This document shows positions 1 to 9,152 of a DNA stretch of 64,000 nucleotides, one piece after another (position 1 is the first letter of the stretch; the number at the start of each line of letters is the position of its first letter). Location of the stretch: contig JADJYF010000001.1 in NCBI GenBank assembly GCA_016719885.1, positions 310,001 to 374,000 of the forward strand, given 5' to 3'. Position numbers and translations under genes: made by a program. This DNA comes from Pseudomonadota bacterium (GTDB lineage: Bacteria > Pseudomonadota > Gammaproteobacteria > Ga0077536). Under the pieces are notes generated by a model. That model saw nothing but the letters and a program-made list of their open reading frames with translations, did not search any database and was not told the DNA's origin.

Positions 1-507
1 CGCGCGGTGCAGCAGCCAGGCGTGGGGCGGGGCGATATTGAAATGCCACAGGCGCAGATCGAGATCGCGCGGCGCCAGCCACCACGGCGCCGCGGGCAGC
101 GCCTCGCCGGCTTCGTTGGTGCGCAGGAACTGGCGCGTGCGGCACACGCTGACGCCGGGCCCGATCTCCGCGCGCGCGAAGGCCAGGCGCGCGGCCAGCG
201 TGCCCGGCGCGAGCTGATCATCGGCGTCGAGAAACAAGAGGTATTCACCGCTGCACGCGGCGATGCCGGTATTACGCGCGGCGGACAGCCCCTGGTTGGC
301 CTGGTGGATGTAACGCACGCCGGGCAGCGATGCCGCCACCGCGGCGCTGTCGTCGGTGGAGCCGTCATCGACCACCAGCACTTCGACGTCGTCCACGCTC
401 TGTGCGCGTACGCTCTCCACGCAGGCGCGCAGAAAATGCGCATAGTTGTAGACCGGGATGATGACCGACAGGCGTCCGCGCACGCCGGCGCCGAGGCCCT
501 GGCTCAT
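1..507 (-). CDS. Family 2 glycosyltransferase, C-terminus cut by window edge
   Basis: The reading frame begins with an ATG at 507 and runs off the window, leaving about 169 residues. It opens with RLSVIIPVYN, followed by VLVVDDGSTDDS and the LFLDADDQ metal-binding motif, which define the GT-A fold of family 2 inverting glycosyltransferases (nucleotide-sugar donor, cytoplasmic membrane face). Its ATG overlaps the stop of the upstream ABC transporter as ATGA, so the two are probably translationally coupled. With the GT4, flippase and Glf genes it likely assembles a galactofuranose-containing surface glycan. Acceptor and sugar cannot be told from sequence. Confidence 0.9.
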   Translation of the reverse strand, partial: MSQGLGAGVRGRLSVIIPVYNYAHFLRACVESVRAQSVDDVEVLVVDDGSTDDSAAVAASLPGVRYIHQANQGLSAARNTGIAACSGEYLLFLDADDQLAPGTLAARLAFARAEIGPGVSVCRTRQFLRTNEAGEALPAAPWWLAPRDLDLRLWHFNIAPPHAWLLHRA

Positions 508-2294
508 GCGCTGCTCATCTCGCGAAATTCCGCATGGCCTTGCCGCAATTCGTCATAGGTGCCGATTGCGTCGACGGTGCCGTTTTTCAGGAACACGATG
601 CGATCGCAGCGCCGCACGGTGCTGAGTCGGTGGGCGATCATGAGTATGGTGCGATTGCCCTTCAGCGCCGCCACCGCTTCGATGACGGCCGCCTCGGTGG
701 TGTTGTCCAGCGCCGAGGTCGCCTCGTCCATCACCAGGATGTCGGGATTGTGATAGAGGGCGCGCGCGATGGCGATGCGCTGACGCTCGCCCCCCGACAG
801 GCGAATGCCGCGTTCGCCGATGGCGGTGGCGAGTCCGTCGGGCAGGCGCGCCAGCAGGGGCCCGAGTTCGGCCGCTGCCGCTGCGCGCTCGACCCTTTCG
901 ACGTCGACCGCGGCCGGGTCGAGACCGAGCGCGATGTTTTCCGTCAAGCTGCCGTCGACCAGGAACAAGGCCTGCGGTACGTAGCCGAGATTGGCCTGCC
1001 ACGCCGGCATGGCGTCGCGGATGTCCTGTCCGTCGACGCGAATGTGGCCGCGCGCCGGTTCCAGCACGCCGAGCACGAGATCGATGAGCGTCGACTTGCC
1101 GGCGCCGCTGGTGCCGACGATGCCGATGGCCTCGCCGCGCCGGATGACCAGCTCGACATCGCACAGGCTGTCGTGCGGCGCGCCGGGGTAGCGGTAGGCG
1201 AGGCCCGCGAGTTCCAGGCTGTCGCGGAACGGCAGCGGTGCGTGCGCAGCGGTCACGTCGTCCAGCAAGGGTTCGAGCGTGCGCAGGCCTTCGTACACGA
1301 TGTCGAGCGAGGCGGCGTTGTGGCGCACTTCCGTGAAGCAATCCATGAGGCCGCGCACCGCGCCCTTCATGCGCGTCAAGGCCACCGCGAACACGCTCAA
1401 GGTCGCGATGATCTCCTGGTTGTCATTGCCGAGTTGATAGAGCATCAAGGTCACGCCGATGAGGCCGAAGATGCCGGTCAGCTCGATGAGCTGCGGGATC
1501 GCGCGCTGGATGATCTGCATGGTGCGCTGGATGCGAAACACGTTGATCAAGGCTTCACGCAGGCGTGCCAGGAAGTAGGCGGTGCGACCCAGCACGATGA
1601 CTTCCTTGACGCCGCCCAAGCCCTCGGTGACGCTGCGGATCACCGCGCCGCGATAGGTCTGGGCGTCGACGCCGAGGCGTCGCACGCGGTTCTGCAGCAA
1701 GGTCGCGATGCCGATGCCGGCGCCGAGAAATCCCGCCAACCACACCAGCACGCGCAGGTCGAGGATGGCCACCAGCACCGCGCTGATGCCGCACAGGATG
1801 AAGCCGTTGCTCAAGAACTCCACCATCGGCATCAACACCCGCACCGCGAGCTGCTGACATTCCTGGTTGATGTTCCTTTGCAGCTCCGCCGAGTTGTTGC
1901 GCAGGTGGAAGACATAGGGCGCGCGCAGGTAGGCGGCGAACAGGCGGGTGCCGAGTTTCAAGGCGCGGGTCTGGGCGAAGCGCGCCTTCCAGTAGGCGAG
2001 AAACACCACGTAGGCGGTCTTGGCGCCGTACAAGGAAAACATCGCCACGCCGCCCCAGATCAGCAGGTGTTCGCGCGTCAGCCACGCCTGCCAGGCCGGC
2101 GACAGCGCATCGCGCAGCAGCGGGTTGTCGATGATCTTGTCGGGATAGGCGAGCACGGTGATGTAGAGCGGAACGACCGCCACGCCGGCCATCTCGAGGA
2201 TGGCCTCGAACATCATGAGTACCACCAGCAGCACGAAGCTGCGCCGCTCGGCGCCGCTCAGCAGGAACAGGAGCTTCTGGAGACTAGTCCACAT
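504..2294 (-). CDS. ABC transporter, fused permease and ATPase; PglK-like glycolipid flippase
   Basis: About 596 residues. The N-terminal half holds several membrane segments (for example LLVVLMMFEAILEMAGVAVV) of an ABC exporter. The C-terminal ATPase has Walker A GTSGAGKST (near residue 395), signature LSGGERQR, Walker B ILVMDEATSALD and H-loop IAHRLSTV. This is a half-transporter working as a homodimer, and the opening MWTSLQKLLFLLSGAERR resembles PglK-type lipid-linked oligosaccharide flippases. I chose the ATG at 2294, which overlaps the end of the GT4 gene. The longer upstream extension is low-complexity read-through of the GT4 gene. It probably flips the glycan built by the neighbouring glycosyltransferases. 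A general lipid or drug exporter is the alternative. Confidence 0.88.
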   Translation of the reverse strand: MWTSLQKLLFLLSGAERRSFVLLVVLMMFEAILEMAGVAVVPLYITVLAYPDKIIDNPLLRDALSPAWQAWLTREHLLIWGGVAMFSLYGAKTAYVVFLAYWKARFAQTRALKLGTRLFAAYLRAPYVFHLRNNSAELQRNINQECQQLAVRVLMPMVEFLSNGFILCGISAVLVAILDLRVLVWLAGFLGAGIGIATLLQNRVRRLGVDAQTYRGAVIRSVTEGLGGVKEVIVLGRTAYFLARLREALINVFRIQRTMQIIQRAIPQLIELTGIFGLIGVTLMLYQLGNDNQEIIATLSVFAVALTRMKGAVRGLMDCFTEVRHNAASLDIVYEGLRTLEPLLDDVTAAHAPLPFRDSLELAGLAYRYPGAPHDSLCDVELVIRRGEAIGIVGTSGAGKSTLIDLVLGVLEPARGHIRVDGQDIRDAMPAWQANLGYVPQALFLVDGSLTENIALGLDPAAVDVERVERAAAAAELGPLLARLPDGLATAIGERGIRLSGGERQRIAIARALYHNPDILVMDEATSALDNTTEAAVIEAVAALKGNRTILMIAHRLSTVRRCDRIVFLKNGTVDAIGTYDELRQGHAEFREMSSA

Positions 2295-3435
2295 GGGCCA
2301 GGATCCGTTGCCGCGCCGGCGCGCCGGCGCAGGCTTGTTCGAGCACGGCTTCGAGGTGCGCGGCCTGCGCCGCCCAGTCCGGCACCGGCATGTCGCAGGG
2401 CGACGGCGCGGCGAGCTGCGCGGCGAGGCAGCGCTGCAGGCTGTCGATGTCATCGACCTCGTACAGACTGTGCGCCTGGCCGCTCAACAGCGTGGCCAGC
2501 GCGCCCACGCGCGCTGCCACCACCGGCGTGCGGCAGGCGATGATCTCGTAGGCCTTCTGCGGGAAGGCATAACGGCCGAAGGCGGTATCGCGCATGCAGA
2601 TCACGGCCACGTCCAGCGCGCTGAACAGCTCGGGGATGCGCTCGTGGGGCAATTCGCCGAGATGGATCACGCGCGGCGCATCGGGCAGGGGCGTGGCGCC
2701 GGCGCGAGGACCTGCCAGCACCAGGTGCAGATCGGGATGCGCGGCCGAGAGCCGCTCGTAGGCGCGATACAGCGTGGCGATGCCGCGCGAGGCGTCGAGC
2801 GCGCCGGCGGTGCCGACCAGGCGTGCATTGGCCGGCAGGCCCAGGCGCGCGCGGCTCGCCGCGCGGTCGCGCGGGTGGAAGAGCTCGTGATTGATGGTGC
2901 TTTCCAGCGTGCTGACGCGTTCCGGCGGCGCGTGGCGCGCGGCAATCATGGCGCGCAGCGGCTCGCTCACGCAGGTCACCGCGTCGGCATGGCGCAGGGC
3001 ATGGTGATAGGCGCGGGTCAGGCCGGGCAGGCGCGCCAGGCCAAAGCTCTCGTAGTTGTCGAACAGGTCGAGCGCGTAGGGCAGTCGCGCGGCGCGCGCG
3101 AAGTGCGCGGTCATGGCCACGTGCAGGCTGTCGGAACCGCCGAGCAGGATGTCCGGCCGAAATGCCGCGATGGCCTCATGCACGAGACGGCGGTAATCGA
3201 GCAAGCCGGGCAGCAGGGTGGCACCGAGGTCGCAGGACTGCCAGCGCAGACGGCCGGCGCCCTGTGCGTCCACGCTCGTGAAAGCCGCGGCTCGCCCACG
3301 ATAGTTGAGGCACAGGCCGAGCACTTCATGGCCGCGCAAGGCCAGCTGGCGCGGCAATTCGTAGAGGCGCGCGTAGCGGTCGACGATGACGTCCTTGCGC
3401 ATGTAGCGGCGTTTGAACAGGCACAGGATGCGCAT
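2284..3435 (-). CDS. GT4-family glycosyltransferase (GT-B fold)
   Basis: 383 residues starting MRILCLFKRR. The C-terminal half carries the retaining GT4 donor-binding pattern: RLVGTAGALDASRGI, VIHLGELPHERIPELFSALDVAVI and FPQKAYEIIACRTPVVAARVG, with the EX7E-type region at PQKAYEIIAC. It would transfer a hexose-like sugar from a nucleotide donor to a lipid-linked or polysaccharide acceptor at the inner membrane. It lies 34 bp after glf and overlaps the flippase start by 11 bp, consistent with one glycan operon glf-GT4-ABC-GT2. Specific sugar unknown. Confidence 0.85.
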   Translation of the reverse strand: MRILCLFKRRYMRKDVIVDRYARLYELPRQLALRGHEVLGLCLNYRGRAAAFTSVDAQGAGRLRWQSCDLGATLLPGLLDYRRLVHEAIAAFRPDILLGGSDSLHVAMTAHFARAARLPYALDLFDNYESFGLARLPGLTRAYHHALRHADAVTCVSEPLRAMIAARHAPPERVSTLESTINHELFHPRDRAASRARLGLPANARLVGTAGALDASRGIATLYRAYERLSAAHPDLHLVLAGPRAGATPLPDAPRVIHLGELPHERIPELFSALDVAVICMRDTAFGRYAFPQKAYEIIACRTPVVAARVGALATLLSGQAHSLYEVDDIDSLQRCLAAQLAAPSPCDMPVPDWAAQAAHLEAVLEQACAGAPARQRILAHVD

Positions 3436-3469
3436 CGCTCAGTCCGCGCGCCACCGCCGCCGGCGGGCG

Positions 3470-4597
3470 TCAGTTGTCGAGGCTGGTGTATTCATCGTCG
3501 ATACCCGTCACGTCGCGCGCCGCCTTGAGCGCGGCCGCCACCACTTGGTCCATGTTGTAGTAACGATACTGTGCGAGTCGGCCGACGAACACCACGTCGC
3601 GTTCGTCGCGCGCCAGCGCCTTGTAGCGCTGGTAGCGGGATTCGTTGTCGGGATTGGGGATCGGATAGTAGGGATCGCCGTCGGCGCGCGGGAATTCCTT
3701 GACGATGGACGTGCCGCGCGTGTCCTGGCCGGTCAGGTATTTGAATTCCGTGATGCGCGTATAGGCGTGATCGTTGGGGAAGTTCACGGTGCCGGTGTGC
3801 TGGTAGCGTGGCAGGTCGTGATGTTCGTGCCGGAATTCCAGCGAACGATAGGGCAGTGCGCCGTGGCGGTAGTCGAAATAGGCGTCTATCGGGCCGCTGA
3901 AAACCGTCAGGCGCGGTCGCCAGCGCTGGCGTTCGGCAAAATAATCGACACCGGTTTCGACGCGGATGCGCGGGTGGCCGAGCATGCGCGTGAACATCCG
4001 CGTGTAGCCCTGCGCGGGCATGGCCTGGTGACGGTCGGTGAAATAGCGGTCGTCGTCGTTGCTGCGGGTCGGAATGCGCGCGGCGACGCTGGCGGCCAGT
4101 TGGTTGAGTTCGAGCCCCCATTGCTTGCGCGTGTAGCCGCGAAAGAACTTGTCGCACAGATCACGGCCGACACTCGCCAGCACCGCGTCCTCGCTGGTCA
4201 GGACCTCATCGCGCGGTTCGGCCACGCTGGCGAGGTAGGCAGCGACGCCGGCTTCGTCCAGGTCGAGGCCGTAGAGACTGTTGATGGTGGTGCGGTTGAT
4301 CGGTATGGGATAGAAGCGGCCTTCCACCAGCGCCTGCACGCGATGTTCGTAGGGTCGCCAGCTCGTGAAGCGCGACAGGTAGGCGAACACGCGGCTCGAT
4401 TGGGTGTGGAAGATGTGCGGACCGTAGCGATGCACGAGCACGCCGTGCGCGTCCGTCTCGTCGAAGGCATTGCCGCCGATGTGCTCGCGCCGGTCGATCA
4501 CCAGCACTTGGCGTCCGGCGCTGGCCAGGCGTTCGGCGAGCACGGAGCCGGCGAAGCCGGCGCCCACCACCAGCACATCGAGCGCGGACCTCGTCAT
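3470..4597 (-). CDS. glf: UDP-galactopyranose mutase
   Basis: 375 residues, the normal length for bacterial Glf. The N-terminal FAD dinucleotide fold VVGAGFAGSVLAERLA (residues about 10-25) is followed by IGGNAFDETDAHGVLVHRYGPHIFHT, the hallmark of this family, and by conserved substrate-site segments such as FPNDHAYTRITEFKYLTGQ. The enzyme interconverts UDP-Galp and UDP-Galf using reduced FAD and supplies galactofuranose for surface glycans. It is the first gene of the glycan cluster, 116 bp after the flagellar genes on the same strand. That gap contains an inverted repeat (CAATCAC at 4650, GTGATTG at 4672) that may be an operator. Confidence 0.95.
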   Translation of the reverse strand: MTRSALDVLVVGAGFAGSVLAERLASAGRQVLVIDRREHIGGNAFDETDAHGVLVHRYGPHIFHTQSSRVFAYLSRFTSWRPYEHRVQALVEGRFYPIPINRTTINSLYGLDLDEAGVAAYLASVAEPRDEVLTSEDAVLASVGRDLCDKFFRGYTRKQWGLELNQLAASVAARIPTRSNDDDRYFTDRHQAMPAQGYTRMFTRMLGHPRIRVETGVDYFAERQRWRPRLTVFSGPIDAYFDYRHGALPYRSLEFRHEHHDLPRYQHTGTVNFPNDHAYTRITEFKYLTGQDTRGTSIVKEFPRADGDPYYPIPNPDNESRYQRYKALARDERDVVFVGRLAQYRYYNMDQVVAAALKAARDVTGIDDEYTSLDN

Positions 4598-4713
4598 GAC
4601 ACTGACTGTGCCGCCGCGACAGGCCGAAGACGGAATGACGGGTAAATATCAATCACGGCGCGATTATGCCTGTGATTGGCGCGTCACGCATGAAGGCGCA
4701 TGACGCGTATCGA

Positions 4714-5010
4714 TCAGCCGTAGGCGGCCGCCACCTTGCGCGCGCTGGCCAGTTGCTGCAGTTCGGCGCGCACTTCTTCGTGGGCGGCGCGCGCCGCCGC
4801 GCTGACGCGGCCCACCGCCTGGTAGGCGTGAATGAATACCGCCTCGGTATGGGCGCGGTCGGTGTTGGGCGGCGTGGCGAGCAGCGCGGCGAGCGAAGTG
4901 GTGCACAGTTCCGCGCCGCTCCAGTCGGTGGCGATGGCGGCGGCTTCCAGCGCCCGCACCTGTTCGGCGACGGCGTCGGCCCATTCCTGCTCGCTCATCA
5001 CGCGTGCCAT
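4714..5010 (-). CDS. Small FliT-like flagellar protein
   Basis: 98 residues from MARVMSEQEWADAVAEQ, predicted all-helical and rich in Ala and Glu. There is no strong motif, but its position directly after fliS (2-bp gap) and its size match FliT, the export chaperone for the filament cap FliD in enterics and the analogous gene in many fliDS operons. A longer open frame extending to 5529 is out of phase with fliS and not credible. Assignment rests mainly on synteny and length, so it is tentative. Confidence 0.55.
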   Translation of the reverse strand: MARVMSEQEWADAVAEQVRALEAAAIATDWSGAELCTTSLAALLATPPNTDRAHTEAVFIHAYQAVGRVSAAARAAHEEVRAELQQLASARKVAAAYG

Positions 5011-5012
5011 GG

Positions 5013-5471
5013 TCAGCCGTAGATGCGCGCGGTCGCGCCGAGTTCGTTCTGCACCGGCACCGCGTTGCCGCGCTCGACCTGCGCTTCGATGCCCTTCCAA
5101 CCGCTGCGAATTTCGCCGAGCAGCTTTTCGACTTCCGTGAGCTTGCCGTCGTCGTTGTGCAGGTTGGCCGTTACCAGCGTGCGCGTCATGTAGTCGTACA
5201 GCGCGTCGAGATTGGCGGCGATCTGTCCGCCACGCTCGTGGTTGAGGCTGGCGCGCAGGCCGTCGATGATCGACATGGCCCAGGTGATGTTGGAACCCTT
5301 GGCAGCGATGTTGCCGCGTACCATGGCGGTGCGCGCGGCGCGCAGCTTGTCGAGGGCGCCGTCCATCAGCAGCAGGATCAGTCGATGCGGCGAGGCGGTC
5401 TCGATATCGGTGCGCAGCGCGAGGCGGCTGTATTCGTCGATGGCGTTGAGCGCGTTGGGTGGGTAGCTCAT
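5013..5471 (-). CDS. fliS: Flagellin export chaperone FliS
   Basis: 152 residues. SPHRLILLLMDGALDKLRAAR and the downstream GLRASLNHERGGQIAANLDALYDYMTRTL are characteristic of FliS, a cytosolic four-helix protein that caps the flagellin C-terminus until secretion. I chose the ATG at 5471, preceded at short spacing by GGAGATT, over the TTG one codon upstream. It follows fliD by about 120 bp and precedes the FliT-like gene, a standard fliDST arrangement. Confidence 0.95.
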   Translation of the reverse strand: MSYPPNALNAIDEYSRLALRTDIETASPHRLILLLMDGALDKLRAARTAMVRGNIAAKGSNITWAMSIIDGLRASLNHERGGQIAANLDALYDYMTRTLVTANLHNDDGKLTEVEKLLGEIRSGWKGIEAQVERGNAVPVQNELGATARIYG

Positions 5472-5592
5472 CAAATCTCCTATCGGCCGTGGGGACCGTT
5501 GGTGGTCGTGGCCGCTTGCCGCGGTTCACGAACCAGCGCGTGTGAGTGCTCTTGTCTCAGTTTATCGACCTCGATCGTTCGTACTGAATCGA

Positions 5593-6972
5593 TCAGGCGT
5601 CTTTATTTGCGTCGAATTGTTTCAATTGCGTCGTCAGGTAGTTGCTGGTGCTGTTGAGCCCGGCGACCAGTGCATCCAGCGCATTGAACTGCTTGTTCAG
5701 CGCCGCCTCCTTGCGATTCAAACGGAATTCGAGATTGGCGCGCGCGGTGGAATTGGCATCGATGCGCGCCTTCATGCTGGTTTCGCGCGCCGGGAAGATG
5801 CCGCCGGCATCGAGCATGCTCTTGGCCAGCGCCTTGAAGCGCACCGCCGCGCCGCTGGTGGCGTCGGTGAACATGCTGGCGACGCCTGCCGGGTCCTTGT
5901 TCAGCGCTTCCTGGAAAATCGCCGTGTTCAGCGCAAGACCGGTACCGTTGGCGCCATTGGTGATGCCGATCTCGGCCAGGAATTTGAACGCGCTCGAAGT
6001 GCCGGACTTGGCGTGCAGCGCATCGCGAAACTGCGACTCGATGTTCAACAGTGAACCGCGTTCGCTGCTCAGGGTTTTGCTCTTCAGATCGTTCGTCAGC
6101 TTGAAGATGGCGTTGTAGGCCGAAACCAGGGTTTGCACGTTGCTCTGGATCTTGCCGTCGTCGCGCGACACGTTGACGTTGACGGTGCCGGCGGTCACGA
6201 GGTCCAAGGTCAGTCCGGAAATCACGTCGGTGACCGAGTTGCTGGAGCTCGTCACGCTGAAGGTGTTTTCGAGTTTCAGTTCGGCGTCGAGATCGGCGCT
6301 GGTGAATCCGCCGCTGCCGTTGCGATCGGTATTGATGGTGGCCAGCGCGAAGGGATCGGGCTGATCCGTGACCGGATCGGCCAGGGTGTGGAACTTGACG
6401 TCGAGCAGGTTGGCCGAGCCGGTGCTTTTGGCCGACAGGCTCAGGTGATAACCCGAGGCATCCTTGATGGTCGAGGCGGTCACGCCGGTATTGGCGCTCG
6501 AGCTGTTGATGGCGGTGCGGATCTCGTCCAGCGTCTTGTTGCCAATTTCGATCGTGAAGCTCTTGGTGCCGACGGTGATGGCCATGGTGTCGCCCGCGGC
6601 GCCAATCTTGGTCGTGCCGGTGTCGGCGAACGTGGTGCCGGCGATCAGGCGATGGGTCTCGGCCAGGCGTTTGACTTCGATGCTGTAGGAACCGGCGCTG
6701 GCGTCGGCGCTGCCGGTGGCGGTCAGGATCTTGGCGTCGCTGGAGGTGGCCTTGGTGGCCTTGAACTTGGTCGGGTCGGAAAGATCGGAGACGGTGGTCT
6801 GGAACTGCGAGACGACGCTCTTCAATTGGCCGTAGGCGCTGAGCTGCGCCTGCATTTCGACCTGGGCGGTGCCCATCTTGACCCACGGCTGGCGCTCGAT
6901 GGTCATGATCTTGCTGACGATGCCGGCGATGTCCAGGCCGGAACCGACGCCTTGGGTGCTTAGGGATGCCAC
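5593..6972 (-). CDS. fliD: Flagellar filament cap protein FliD (hook-associated protein 2)
   Basis: 459 residues. The N-terminus STQGVGSGLDIAGIVSKIMTIERQP matches FliD and the C-terminal coiled-coil region ends NSTSNYLTTQLKQFDANKDA. FliD caps the growing filament and catalyses insertion of flagellin subunits outside the cell. The start is a GTG at 6972 preceded by AAGGAG with 8-base spacing. A sigma-54-like element lies about 80 bp upstream, so fliD-fliS-fliT may be an independent transcription unit in addition to read-through from fliC-flaG. Confidence 0.95.
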   Translation of the reverse strand: MASLSTQGVGSGLDIAGIVSKIMTIERQPWVKMGTAQVEMQAQLSAYGQLKSVVSQFQTTVSDLSDPTKFKATKATSSDAKILTATGSADASAGSYSIEVKRLAETHRLIAGTTFADTGTTKIGAAGDTMAITVGTKSFTIEIGNKTLDEIRTAINSSSANTGVTASTIKDASGYHLSLSAKSTGSANLLDVKFHTLADPVTDQPDPFALATINTDRNGSGGFTSADLDAELKLENTFSVTSSSNSVTDVISGLTLDLVTAGTVNVNVSRDDGKIQSNVQTLVSAYNAIFKLTNDLKSKTLSSERGSLLNIESQFRDALHAKSGTSSAFKFLAEIGITNGANGTGLALNTAIFQEALNKDPAGVASMFTDATSGAAVRFKALAKSMLDAGGIFPARETSMKARIDANSTARANLEFRLNRKEAALNKQFNALDALVAGLNSTSNYLTTQLKQFDANKDA

Positions 6973-7053
6973 GTATTCACTCCTTCAATGTCCTCGTCGG
7001 CGAACGGGTCACCGTGCGGCGATGCGCGGGAGGCGTTTCGCGAGAGAAACATT

Positions 7054-7068
7054 GCAAGTTCGGGGCCA
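7054..7068 (-). promoter_or_regulatory. Sigma-54-like -24/-12 promoter upstream of fliD
   Basis: On the minus strand the sequence reads TGGCCCCGAACTTGC, matching TGGC-N7-TTGC with the exact 11-base offset required by RpoN. It lies 82 bp before the fliD GTG. RpoN/FleQ-type control of fliD is known in Pseudomonas and Vibrio. No enhancer site was identified, so the call rests on the core motif. Confidence 0.6.
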
Positions 7069-7113
7069 AGGGCCGCGCGGCGATGCGGGGGCAAGCGGCA
7101 CGCGCGCCGCGAC

Positions 7114-7497
7114 TCAGGCCTCGTCTTGTACGAACACGCCGGCGCTTTGATCGAGGCGCGCCGCGAGTTCCAGCACTTGCTGTTCGGGGATCTGCCGAAT
7201 GACTTCCTGGGTGTCCTTGTCGACGACCTTGATCACCGTACGACCGCTGCTCTCGTCCACGGAAAACTGCAGCGAGCGTTGCAGGTTCTGCACGCCCTTG
7301 CTGAGATCCTTGACGGCCTTCTCGAGCAGCTTCGCGTCGACCGGCGGCAGCTCACCGGAAACTTCCCGTGGCTGTTGCGCGGAGCGCTGCGGGGCGGTCG
7401 CCTCGGCGGTATTACTGTAAGCGGCCGCCGACGAGCGCTGCGTGCGCAACTCGGTGACGGTGGCCGGCAATTTTTGTATGGCGACATGAGTGACCAT
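7114..7497 (-). CDS. flaG: FlaG family flagellar protein
   Basis: 127 residues. The N-terminal half is variable. The C-terminal half has the conserved FlaG core LQFSVDESSGRTVIKVVDKDTQEVIRQIPEQQVLELA. FlaG affects filament length and sits between fliC and fliD in many polar flagellates, as here. The ATG at 7497 is chosen because GGAGAGGT lies a few bases upstream; the open frame extends 12 codons further without a ribosome site. Confidence 0.9.
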   Translation of the reverse strand: MVTHVAIQKLPATVTELRTQRSSAAAYSNTAEATAPQRSAQQPREVSGELPPVDAKLLEKAVKDLSKGVQNLQRSLQFSVDESSGRTVIKVVDKDTQEVIRQIPEQQVLELAARLDQSAGVFVQDEA

Positions 7498-7520
7498 GAC
7501 GCTACCTCTCCGTTGCAATG

Positions 7521-7547
7521 GCGCCCGGGGCACGAGACCCCGGGCGC
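7521..7547 (-). terminator. Strong hairpin between fliC and flaG
   Basis: GCGCCCGGGG and CCCCGGGCGC form a perfect 10-bp stem around a 7-base loop (cacgaga), 30 bp after the fliC stop. No clear U-tract follows, so it may act as a partial terminator or mRNA-stabilising 3' hairpin. Such an element would let flagellin be expressed above flaG. Confidence 0.5.
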
Positions 7548-7577
7548 GTCACACTGGCTTTCGCCGTCAAACTCCGC

Positions 7578-9053
7578 TTACTTGAGCAGCGACAGGGCCG
7601 CCTGGGGCAGGGAGTTGGCCTGCGAAACCATCGAGATACCTGCCTGCTGCAGGATCTGCGCGCGGGTCATGGAAGCCGTTTCCGCCGCGAAGTCCGCATC
7701 CTGGATACGGCCGCGAGCGGCGGAGATGTTTTCCGACACGTTCTGCAGGTTGCGGATGGTCGAATCGAAGCGGTTGAGCTTCGCGCCGAGTACCGCGCGG
7801 TTGCTGTTGATCTGGTCCAAGGCTGACTGGAAGGCCAGCAGGGCCAGGTTGGCGCCCGACTGCGTGGCAACGCTCTGCGCGTTGACCGGTGCATTCGCCA
7901 GCGTGGTGGTGGCGGAAGCGACACCCGTGATGGCCGTGCCGGTGGCGGCGGCGTCATAGGTGACGGTGGTCGAGTTCAACTTCTGGTTGAGCACGATGAG
8001 ACCGTTGGCGCCGGCGTCGACCGAAGTCGTGCCCGCGGCGAAGCCGGTCGCGGTGGCGGCGGCAGCGGAGTTGATACCGACCGTGATGGCGGCGCCGGTG
8101 CGGTTGATCAGCACCAGGCGGCTCTGGTTGGCGGCGGCGCCTGCATCATTGACTGCAGTCACGCCGGTTTCACCGGACTTGGCGTTGATGTTGGCCACCA
8201 GGTCATCCATGGTGGTGTTGGCGCCGTTGCCGTCGATGGACACGCCGTTGATGGTCACCGCACCGTTGCCGATGGTCTGACCGGCGGCGCCGGTGGCGTC
8301 GGCGTCGAGCACGTCGTTGGCGGCCACGGCGGCGTTGCCGTAGGAGAACGCGTTCACGCCGGTGGTGCCGCTGACGGCGTTGATGGCGGTGATCTTGTTG
8401 ACCGAGTTCTGGCCGGCGGTGACCGCTGCCAGCACGGTGCCGTTGATGCTGTCGGCGCTGCCGTCGAGGGCCGTGTCGCGGGTGTTGCGGATACGGTCGG
8501 CGAAAGTCGCGTTGGAAGCCGAGTTGATGGTGCTGTACTCGGAAGCCACACCGAGGCCGGTCGGCGACAGGTTGTTGACCGAGACGTTGATGGTTTCGTT
8601 GACGTTGGTGCCAACCTGCACGTCGGCGCTGAAGCCGCCGGTCAGGAGCTGCTGGCCGTTGTAACGGGTCTGGTTCACCACGCGCGACAGCTCGTCGATG
8701 ATCTGCGTGACTTCCTGGTTCATCGAGGAACGGTCACCGTTGGTGTTGTAGCTGGCGGCCTGCAGGGCGAGGTCGTTGGCGCGCTGCAGCGACTTGGTCA
8801 TTTCGTCCATCGCGCCTTCAGCGGTCTGGGCGATGGAAATACCGTCGTTCGCGTTGCGCACGGCGACCGCGAGGCCGCTGATCTGGGTGCTCATGCGCGT
8901 CGAAATCGCGAGGCCCGCCGCGTCGTCCTTGGACGAGTTGATGCGCAGACCGGAAGACAGGCGCTGGATGGAGGTGTTGAGATCCATCTGCGTCTTGTTG
9001 AGGTTGCGCTGTGCGTTGAGGGATGCGACGTTGGTATTGATTGACTGAGGCAT
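7578..9053 (-). CDS. fliC: Flagellin
   Basis: 491 residues from MPQSINTNVASLNAQRNL. The conserved D0/D1 domains occupy roughly residues 1-175 (including LSSGLRINSSKDDAAGLAIS) and the last 90 (ALDQINSNRAVLGAKLNRFD and ending LPQAALSLLK). The central region is Ala/Thr/Asn/Gly-rich, corresponding to the exposed D2/D3 domains. It polymerises into the filament after export with FliS. The ATG at 9053 has AGGAAG 7 bases upstream. The longer open frame reads into the promoter region and is rejected. A sigma-28-like promoter lies about 100 bp upstream. Confidence 0.97.
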   Translation of the reverse strand: MPQSINTNVASLNAQRNLNKTQMDLNTSIQRLSSGLRINSSKDDAAGLAISTRMSTQISGLAVAVRNANDGISIAQTAEGAMDEMTKSLQRANDLALQAASYNTNGDRSSMNQEVTQIIDELSRVVNQTRYNGQQLLTGGFSADVQVGTNVNETINVSVNNLSPTGLGVASEYSTINSASNATFADRIRNTRDTALDGSADSINGTVLAAVTAGQNSVNKITAINAVSGTTGVNAFSYGNAAVAANDVLDADATGAAGQTIGNGAVTINGVSIDGNGANTTMDDLVANINAKSGETGVTAVNDAGAAANQSRLVLINRTGAAITVGINSAAAATATGFAAGTTSVDAGANGLIVLNQKLNSTTVTYDAAATGTAITGVASATTTLANAPVNAQSVATQSGANLALLAFQSALDQINSNRAVLGAKLNRFDSTIRNLQNVSENISAARGRIQDADFAAETASMTRAQILQQAGISMVSQANSLPQAALSLLK

Positions 9054-9152
9054 GGAAATGCTTCCTATGAGAGGACGCCGAGAGTGTTGTGCGGCGTCAT
9101 TTATCTTTGACGGATATATTCGATTTCGAATATTCACCGCCTCCGGGGAGAG

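Noticed and set aside
504..2543. Long plus-strand frame (534-2543) opposite the ABC transporter
   Set aside because: The minus-strand frame has all ABC ATPase motifs; the plus frame is a composition shadow.
4650..4678. CAATCAC/GTGATTG inverted repeat before glf as a firm operator
   Set aside because: Short arms with a 15-base gap are expected by chance; noted only in the glf entry.
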